From assembly GCA_019454625.1 (NCBI GenBank), contig JACFNY010000088.1, forward strand, positions 1-7,663: DNA of 7,663 nt, read 5' to 3'. Positions 1 to 7,663 of this stretch are shown in pieces. The notes beneath the pieces are model-generated. The model had not been told where the DNA came from, did no database searches, and saw nothing but the letters and a program-made list of their open reading frames with translations. This DNA comes from Sphingomonadaceae bacterium. GTDB lineage: Bacteria > Pseudomonadota > Alphaproteobacteria > Sphingomonadales > Sphingomonadaceae. The position numbers and the translations under genes were made by a program. Position 1 is the stretch's first letter; each line of letters opens with the position of its first letter.

Positions 1-1
1 C

Positions 2-882
2 GGCATGGGCCTGATCGGCGGCTTCTGCCACCTCTACATCGGGCAGGAGGCCGTCGTCGTCGGCCTCCAGTCCGCGCTGAAAGCCGGGGACAGCGTCATC
101 ACCGGCTACCGTGATCACGGCCACATGCTCGCCTGCGGCATCGAATCGCGGGCGGTGATGGCGGAGCTGACCGGCCGCGCCGCGGGCATCTCCAAGGGCA
201 AGGGCGGCTCGATGCACATGTTCAGCGTCGAGCACGGCTTCTACGGCGGCCACGGCATCGTCGCCGCGCAGGTGCCGCTCGGCACCGGCCTTGCCTTCGC
301 GCACAAGTACAAGGGCGACGGCAACGTCTGCCTCACCTATTTCGGCGACGGCGCCGCGAACCAGGGGCAGGTCTACGAGAGCTTCAACATGGCGGAGCTG
401 TGGAAGCTGCCCGTGGTCTACATCGTCGAGAACAACCAGTACGCGATGGGTACCAGCGTCAACCGCGCCAGCGCCGAGGACCAGCTTTACCGCCGCGGCG
501 AAAGCTTCCGCATCGAAGGCGTGCAGGTGAATGGCATGGACGTGCTCGAAGTGCGCGGCGCGGCCGAGATGGCGCTCGACTGGGTGCGCTCGGGCAAGGG
601 GCCGCTGCTCCTCGAACTCAAGACCTACCGCTATCGCGGCCACTCCATGTCCGACCCCGCGAAGTACCGCTCGCGCGAGGAGGTGCAGGAGATGCGCGAG
701 AAGTCCGATCCGATCGAGGCGGCGAAGAAGCACCTGCTCGCCGCCGGGGTGGACGAGGCGAAGCTCAAGGACATCGAGAAGGAGGTGCGGGCCATCGTCA
801 ACGATTCCGCCGACTTTGCCGAGCAGACGCCCGAGCCGGAACTGTCCGAGCTTCATACCGACGTTCTGGTGGGGAGCTACTG

Positions 883-883
<1 letters not shown>
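2..883 (+). CDS. pdhA: Pyruvate dehydrogenase E1 component, alpha subunit (5' end outside the window)
   Basis: This subunit works with PdhB in the thiamine-diphosphate-dependent decarboxylation of pyruvate, the first step of the cytoplasmic PDH complex. The reading frame is open from the first complete codon at base 2, and 293 residues are visible. Family members are usually about 340-350 residues, so roughly 50 N-terminal residues and the start lie upstream; the ATG at 5 is internal (YGMGLIGGF context). Visible landmarks are the GQEA segment near 41-52, the YRDHGH segment near 107-124, and the ThDP/Mg motif. In that motif GDG is at 344-352 and the closing NN at 431-436, with 26 residues between them. 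The [15 protein letters not shown] loop is near 628-670; it matches the loop that is phosphorylated in mitochondrial E1 alpha, but nothing here implies phosphorylation. The TGA at 881-883 shares its A with the pdhB start. Identification is very secure. Confidence 0.97.
871..876 (+). promoter_or_regulatory. Shine-Dalgarno site of pdhB inside the pdhA end
   Basis: GGGGAG lies 6 nt before the pdhB ATG at 883, inside the last codons of pdhA. The TGATG overlap (stop 881-883, start 883-885) suggests translational coupling of the two E1 subunits. The site decides the pdhB start, because the same frame is open far upstream without a plausible start. Confidence 0.8.
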
Positions 884-2268
<1,385 letters not shown>

Positions 2269-2270
2269 AC

Positions 2271-3557
2271 ATGCCGATTGACATTACGATGCCCGCGCTG
2301 TCGCCGACGATGGAGACGGGGACGCTCGCGAAGTGGCTGGTGAAGGAAGGCGACAAGGTGTCGCCGGGCGACGTCATCGCCGAGATCGAGACCGACAAGG
2401 CGACGATGGAAGTGGAAGCCATCGACGAGGGCGTCGTCGCGAAGATCGTCGTCGCGGCAGGAACGGAGGACGTGCCGGTCGGCCAGCTCATCGCCATGCT
2501 CGCGGAAGAGGGCGAAGAAGTCTCCGCGCCGAAGGCCGCGAAAGCCGAACCGAAAGAGGCGCCGAAGCCTGCCTTGAAGGCCGAAGAGAAGCCGCAGCCC
2601 GCGCCGGAACCGGCGAAGGCGGAAGCGCCGAAGCCTGCGGCTCCTGCTCCGGCGGCAGCGGATGCAGGCGACCGCGTCAAGGCGAGCCCGCTCGCGCGCC
2701 GCATCGCCGAGGCGAAGGGCATAGACCTCTCCGCTGTCGAAGGCAGCGGCCCCGGCGGCCGTGTCGTGAAAGCGGACCTCGATGGCGGCAAGGCGGCAAC
2801 ACCCGCATCCGCGCCAAAGGCCGTCGCGCCCGCGCCGGTCGCAGCGCCTGCGGCGTTCGAGACGGAGATTCCGCATGAGGCAGTCAAGCTCTCGAACATG
2901 CGCAAGACCATCGCGCGCCGTCTCACCGAGGCCAAGCAGACGATCCCGCACATCTACCTCACCGTGGACATCGAACTCGATGCGCTCCTCAAACTGCGCG
3001 GCGAGCTGAATGCGGCGCTGGAGCCGCGCGGGGTGAAGCTCAGCGTCAACGACCTGCTGATCAAGGCGCTTGCCGCTGCGCTGATCGAAGTGCCGGAGTG
3101 CAACGTCTCGATCTCGGGTGACCAGCTCTTCAAGTACAGCCGCGCCGACATCTCGGTGGCGGTGTCGATCCCGAACGGCCTCATCACGCCGATCATCATC
3201 GGCGCGAACAGCAAGAGCCTGTCCGCCATCGCGACCGAGATGAAGGAACTCGCTGGCCGCGCCAAGGAGGGCAAGCTCCAGCCGCACGAGTATCAGGGCG
3301 GCACCGCCTCCATCTCCAACATGGGCATGTACGGCATCAAGCAGTTCGAGGCTGTCATCAACCCGCCGCAGGGCATGATCATGGCGATCGGCGCGGGCGA
3401 GAAGCGGCCGTTCGTGGTGAACGACGCGCTCGCCATCGCCACGGTGATGTCGGCGACCGGCAGCTTCGACCACCGCGCCATCGACGGCGCGGACGGTGCA
3501 CGGCTGATGCAGGCGTTCAAGCGCCTCGTCGAAAACCCGCTTACCTTGCTCGCGTAA
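2271..3557 (+). CDS. pdhC: Dihydrolipoyllysine acetyltransferase, PDH E2 component
   Basis: This is the core-forming acyltransferase of the PDH complex, which moves the acetyl group from its lipoyl arm to CoA; 428 residues. Domain order: one lipoyl domain, residues 1 to about 80, with ETDKATME and lipoyl lysine K43. Next come a long Ala/Pro/Lys/Glu-rich flexible linker and a peripheral-subunit-binding domain at about 136-172 (VKASPLARRIAEAKG to GGRVVKADL), which docks E1/E3. A second short Ala/Pro linker follows, then the catalytic domain from about residue 197. The catalytic domain shows LSNMRKTIARRL, GGTASISNMGMYG and the active-site DHRAIDG, with H401 and D405. The single lipoyl domain is compensated by the one on PdhB. 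The gene starts 2 nt after the pdhB stop. Linker composition and the direct position after E1 favour PDH E2 over the 2-oxoglutarate or branched-chain E2 enzymes. Confidence 0.97.
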   Translation: MPIDITMPALSPTMETGTLAKWLVKEGDKVSPGDVIAEIETDKATMEVEAIDEGVVAKIVVAAGTEDVPVGQLIAMLAEEGEEVSAPKAAKAEPKEAPKPALKAEEKPQPAPEPAKAEAPKPAAPAPAAADAGDRVKASPLARRIAEAKGIDLSAVEGSGPGGRVVKADLDGGKAATPASAPKAVAPAPVAAPAAFETEIPHEAVKLSNMRKTIARRLTEAKQTIPHIYLTVDIELDALLKLRGELNAALEPRGVKLSVNDLLIKALAAALIEVPECNVSISGDQLFKYSRADISVAVSIPNGLITPIIIGANSKSLSAIATEMKELAGRAKEGKLQPHEYQGGTASISNMGMYGIKQFEAVINPPQGMIMAIGAGEKRPFVVNDALAIATVMSATGSFDHRAIDGADGARLMQAFKRLVENPLTLLA

Positions 3558-3560
3558 GGA
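3556..3560 (+). promoter_or_regulatory. Shine-Dalgarno site of lpd overlapping the pdhC stop
   Basis: AAGGA shares its first two bases with the pdhC TAA stop (3555-3557) and lies 6 nt before the lpd ATG at 3567. A ribosome terminating on pdhC sits on this site, which fits coupled translation. Confidence 0.75.
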
Positions 3561-3566
3561 TCGCCG

Positions 3567-4964
3567 ATGTCCAGCTATGATCTCATCGTCCTTGGCTCCG
3601 GGCCGGGGGGCTATGTCGCGGCGATCCGGGCGGCGCAACTCGGCATGAAGACCGCCATCGTCGAACGCGAGCGGCTCGGCGGCATTTGCCTCAACTGGGG
3701 GTGCATCCCGACGAAGGCGCTGCTGCGCTCGTCGGAGATCTTCCATTATCTGACGCACGCTTCGGCCTACGGGCTCAGCGCCGAGAAGCCATCGTTCGAC
3801 ATCAAGGCGGTCGTGGCGCGCAGCCGCAAGGTCGCCGATCAGCTGAACGGCGGCGTCAAGGGGCTGATGAAGAAGCACAAGATTGACGTTCACGAGGGCG
3901 TCGGCACGCTGACGGGGAAGGGGAAGCTCTCCGTTTCGAAGGACGGCAAGACGACCGAGCTCTCCGCGAAGAACATCATCGTCGCGACCGGCGCCCGCGC
4001 CCGCGAGCTTCCGTTTGCGAAGGCGGATGGCAAGCGCATCTGGACGTATCGTCACGCGCTGGTGCCGGAAGCGGTGCCGGAAACGCTGCTGGTGATCGGC
4101 TCGGGCGCCATCGGCATCGAGTTCGCGAGCTTCTATTCGGACCTCGGCGCCAAGGTGACGGTCGTCGAGATGCTCAAGCGTATCCTCCCGGTCGAGGACG
4201 ACGAGGTCAGCGCTTTCATGGAGAAGCAACTTACCAAGCAGGGCATGACGATCCACAGCAAGACCGGCGTCCAGAAGCTGGAGGCGACCGCCAAGGGCGT
4301 GAAGGCCGAGATCAAGTTCGCCGACGGCAAGGTGGAGACGCAGGAGTTCAGCCACGCCATCGTCGCGATCGGCATCGTACCGAATGTCGAGGAGATCGGC
4401 CTCGAAACGCTCGGCGTGAAGCAGCTTCCGAACAGGCACATCGAGACGGACGGCTACGGCCGCACCAATATCGACGGCATCTGGGCCATCGGCGACGTGA
4501 CGAGCGGCCCGTGGCTCGCGCACAAGGCGATGCACGAGGCGGTCGTCTGCGTGGAGAAGATGGCGGGGGTGAAGGACGTTCATGCGCTCAGCACGGCCAA
4601 CATCCCCGGCTGCACCTACTCACGCCCGCAGGTCGCCTCCGTGGGCCTCACCGAGGCGAAGGCAAAGGAGGCGGGTTACAAGGTCAAGGTCGGCAAGTTC
4701 CCCTTCATCGGCAACGGCAAGGCGATTGCGCTCGGCGAAACCGAGGGCTTCGTGAAGACCGTGTTCGACGAGGCGACAGGCGAGCTTCTCGGCGCGCACA
4801 TGGTGGGCGCGGAGGTGACGGAACTGATCCAGGGCTATGTCGTCGCGCGCGAGCTCGAGACAACCGAGGCCGAGCTGATCGGCACGACCTTCCCGCACCC
4901 GACGCTTTCGGAAATGATGCACGAAAGCGTGCTCGCCGCCTACGGACGGCCGCTCCACATCTGA
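3567..4964 (+). CDS. lpd: Dihydrolipoyl dehydrogenase, PDH E3 component
   Basis: This FAD-dependent enzyme reoxidises the dihydrolipoyl groups of the complex and passes electrons to NAD+; 465 residues, normal for the family. The N-terminal FAD-binding motif is GSGPGG at residues 10-15. The redox-active disulfide is GGICLNWGCIPTKALL, with C41 and C46. The NAD-binding motif GSGAIG starts at residue 178. The second FAD contact is WAIGDV, with GDV at 309-311. The catalytic His-Glu pair of the dimerisation domain lies in HPTLSE (H444, E449). The ICLNW/PTK form of the disulfide site is the one I associate with PDH-linked E3 of alphaproteobacteria, while the E3 paired with 2-oxoglutarate dehydrogenase usually reads TCLN.GCIPSK; a second lpd elsewhere in the genome is therefore likely (inference). 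It is the last gene of the visible operon, 9 nt after pdhC. Confidence 0.97.
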   Translation: MSSYDLIVLGSGPGGYVAAIRAAQLGMKTAIVERERLGGICLNWGCIPTKALLRSSEIFHYLTHASAYGLSAEKPSFDIKAVVARSRKVADQLNGGVKGLMKKHKIDVHEGVGTLTGKGKLSVSKDGKTTELSAKNIIVATGARARELPFAKADGKRIWTYRHALVPEAVPETLLVIGSGAIGIEFASFYSDLGAKVTVVEMLKRILPVEDDEVSAFMEKQLTKQGMTIHSKTGVQKLEATAKGVKAEIKFADGKVETQEFSHAIVAIGIVPNVEEIGLETLGVKQLPNRHIETDGYGRTNIDGIWAIGDVTSGPWLAHKAMHEAVVCVEKMAGVKDVHALSTANIPGCTYSRPQVASVGLTEAKAKEAGYKVKVGKFPFIGNGKAIALGETEGFVKTVFDEATGELLGAHMVGAEVTELIQGYVVARELETTEAELIGTTFPHPTLSEMMHESVLAAYGRPLHI

Positions 4965-4971
4965 CAGGGAA

Positions 4972-6378
<1,407 letters not shown>

Positions 6379-6447
6379 TCAATAATCTTGCAAGAAAACT
6401 TTGAAACGTCGTGAAATTTTCGGATTCAATTTCATAAAATAGAATAT

Positions 6448-6468
6448 GAACCCGAAAATTTTGGGTTC
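6448..6468 (-). terminator. Probable terminator of the carbonic anhydrase gene
   Basis: On the minus strand, 9 nt after the carbonic anhydrase stop, GAACCC and GGGTTC form a 6-bp stem around a 9-nt A/T-rich loop. It is followed by the moderately T-rich stretch ATATTCTATTTTA. There is no uninterrupted T-tract, so strength is uncertain. The same palindrome could instead be an operator for gdhA. Confidence 0.4.
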
Positions 6469-6477
6469 TTCAGGAAA

Positions 6478-7119
6478 TCATCCCGCCGGGGCAAAGATGC
6501 CGGTCGCCTCGTCGAGGACGTGCAGCACGCCGTCCCGGATCGCGAAATAGGCGCCGATCAACTTCAGCTTGCCCGCGGCCTCGCGCTCGGGGATGCAGGG
6601 GAAGGTGCGGAGGTTTCGCAGGGAAACCTTCACCGCCTCCAGCTCCAGCGCATACTCGACCTCCCGGCCCAGATGGCCGTGATGCTCGTGGAGGATGCGG
6701 TCGCGCGCCTCGTCCAGCAGGTCGATCCAGTTCGCGATGAAGCCGCCCGCGCCCGCCGGCGCGCCCTCGAACTTGCGGGTCAGCGCGGCCTGCACGCCGC
6801 CGCAGCCGCCGTGGCCCATCACCACGACGCTCTCGACCTCGAGCTGCGTCACGGCGAACTCCAATGCGGCCGAAACGCCGTGGCGCCCGCCGCCGATCTC
6901 GAACGGCGGCACCAGGTTGGCGATGTTCCGCACCGCGAAAATCTCGCCCGGTCCCACGTCGAAGATCAGCGTCGGATCGACGCGGCTGTCCGAGCAGGAG
7001 ATGATCATCGTCTTGGGGCTCTGGCTCGACCTCAGCGCATCATAGCGCGCCTTCTGGGCGATATAGGCGCCGCCGCGAAACCGGCGGTAGCCGTCGATCA
7101 ACTCATCGAAGCCGGACAT
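6478..7119 (-). CDS. Beta-class carbonic anhydrase
   Basis: This zinc enzyme interconverts CO2 and bicarbonate, probably in the cytoplasm since no signal peptide or membrane segment is seen; 213 residues, a normal length. The zinc site is complete: C42, D44 and R46 in the CSDSR motif (the Asp/Arg dyad), and H103 and C106 in HGGCGG. VRNIANLVPP at 63-72 and the C-terminal VLDEATG are further family hallmarks. ATG at 7119 is the first possible start, because an in-frame TAG lies 9 nt upstream on the minus strand (7131-7129). There is no clear Shine-Dalgarno sequence in front, unlike the neighbouring genes. It lies upstream of gdhA on the same strand but with a 144-nt gap and a likely terminator, so it is probably transcribed separately. 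Likely roles are supplying bicarbonate to carboxylases or trapping metabolic CO2; the sequence does not decide. The family is certain; I leave the symbol (can, cynT or other) open. Confidence 0.95.
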   Translation of the reverse strand: MSGFDELIDGYRRFRGGAYIAQKARYDALRSSQSPKTMIISCSDSRVDPTLIFDVGPGEIFAVRNIANLVPPFEIGGGRHGVSAALEFAVTQLEVESVVVMGHGGCGGVQAALTRKFEGAPAGAGGFIANWIDLLDEARDRILHEHHGHLGREVEYALELEAVKVSLRNLRTFPCIPEREAAGKLKLIGAYFAIRDGVLHVLDEATGIFAPAG

Positions 7120-7168
7120 GGAAACGGGCTAAACCGTTCATGCCTGCCATGCAAGAACTCACGGTTGG

Positions 7169-7176
7169 ATTATATT
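7169..7176. promoter_or_regulatory. Overlapping candidate -10 elements for divergent carbonic anhydrase and lipA
   Basis: The 81-nt gap between the two divergent starts contains ATTATATT. On the minus strand this reads TATAAT (7174-7169), a perfect -10 hexamer about 50 nt before the carbonic anhydrase start. On the plus strand it gives TATATT (7171-7176), 24 nt before the lipA start. No good -35 hexamer sits 16-18 bp away for either direction, so this is a candidate only. Confidence 0.35.
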
Positions 7177-7200
7177 GTCGCGGCCGCTATCTAGGCGCGC

Positions 7201-7663
7201 ATGGCAGACGCTGATCCCGCACCCGTTTCCCCGATCCGCACCCGCAAGCCGGACTGGCTGCGCGTGAAGGCGCCGACGAGCGTCGGTTTCTCGCAGACGC
7301 GGAGGCTGATGCGGGACCTCGGCCTCAACACGGTCTGCGAAGAGGCGGCGTGCCCGAACATCGGCGAGTGCTGGACGCAGAAGCACGCGACCGTGATGAT
7401 CCTCGGCGACACGTGCACGCGCGCCTGCGCCTTCTGCAACGTGAAGACGGGGATGCCGAACCCGGTCGACCCGCTGGAGCCCGAGCACGTGGCGACGGCT
7501 GCCGCCGAGCTTGGCCTCGAACATATCGTCATCACCAGCGTCGACCGCGACGACTTGGCCGACGGCGGCGCCACCCAGTTCGTGCGCGTGATCGAGGCGA
7601 TGCGCCGCCGCGCGCCGGACACGACGATCGAAATCCTGACGCCGGACTTCCGCAACAAGGCGG
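7201..7663 (+). CDS. lipA: Lipoyl synthase (3' end outside the window)
   Basis: This radical-SAM enzyme inserts two sulfur atoms into octanoyl-lysine on lipoyl domains, giving the cofactor needed by PdhB and PdhC in this window. The frame is open from ATG 7201 to the window end: 154 codons of the usual roughly 300-330. Both iron-sulfur motifs are intact. The auxiliary cluster motif is C46-X4-C51-X5-C57 ([12 protein letters not shown]), and the radical-SAM motif is C72-X3-C76-X2-C79 (CTRACAFC). VKAP, near residue 22, and [14 protein letters not shown] also match the family. ATG 7201 is the first possible start because an in-frame TAG occupies 7192-7194; only a short AGG (7193-7195) serves as ribosome site. 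In many alphaproteobacteria lipA follows lpd directly; here two minus-strand genes lie between, so it must have its own promoter. Confidence 0.96.
   Translation, partial: MADADPAPVSPIRTRKPDWLRVKAPTSVGFSQTRRLMRDLGLNTVCEEAACPNIGECWTQKHATVMILGDTCTRACAFCNVKTGMPNPVDPLEPEHVATAAAELGLEHIVITSVDRDDLADGGATQFVRVIEAMRRRAPDTTIEILTPDFRNKA

Noticed and set aside
400..882. Upstream extension of the pdhB frame into pdhA
   Set aside because: The extension is Arg-rich and overlaps conserved pdhA coding; the lipoyl domain begins exactly at the ATG at 883, which has its own ribosome site.
6520..7194. Plus-strand open frame opposite the carbonic anhydrase gene
   Set aside because: Covered by a complete beta-carbonic anhydrase with all zinc ligands; the antisense product is low-complexity.
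7159..7658. Minus-strand open frames opposite lipA
   Set aside because: The plus strand here encodes both cysteine motifs of lipoyl synthase; the antisense products show no family features.

Overview
The window (about two thirds G+C by eye) reads as an ordinary chromosomal region of an alphaproteobacterium, most likely a sphingomonad-like one. This rests on three things. The pyruvate dehydrogenase (PDH) E1 is split into alpha and beta chains, and the beta chain carries its own N-terminal lipoyl domain. The E3 has the LNWGCIPTKALL active-site form. The lipoyl synthase gene lipA lies close by. The genus-level placement is inference from remembered family resemblance, not a search.

Layout. (1) Positions 2-4964, plus strand: a tightly packed PDH operon, pdhA (5' end outside the window), pdhB, pdhC and lpd. 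The junctions are a 1-nt stop/start overlap, a 2-nt gap and a 9-nt gap. Each has a Shine-Dalgarno sequence 6 nt before the start. (2) Positions 4984-7119, minus strand: an NADP-type glutamate dehydrogenase (gdhA) that converges on lpd across 19 nt, and upstream of it a beta-class carbonic anhydrase. These two are separated by a 144-nt intergenic region with an AT-rich core (31 G+C in 6371-6470) full of small inverted repeats. (3) Positions 7201-7663, plus strand: the first 154 codons of lipA, divergent from the carbonic anhydrase across an 81-nt promoter region and cut by the window end.

How the genes work together. PdhA and PdhB decarboxylate pyruvate with thiamine diphosphate. PdhC transfers the acetyl group to CoA through its swinging lipoyl arm, and Lpd reoxidises dihydrolipoyl groups with NAD+. 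LipA inserts the two sulfurs into octanoyl-lysine to make the lipoyl groups on PdhB and PdhC. GdhA links 2-oxoglutarate and ammonium to glutamate. The carbonic anhydrase interconverts CO2 and bicarbonate. The last two enzymes have no required mechanistic link to PDH, and their position between lpd and lipA looks like an insertion or rearrangement in a common alphaproteobacterial gene order.

I see no RNA gene, mobile element, CRISPR array or undescribed multi-gene system here. The points most worth a second look are a mosaic, nearly identical stretch shared by the lipoyl domains of pdhB and pdhC, the AT-rich inverted-repeat region before gdhA, and the interrupted lpd-lipA linkage.
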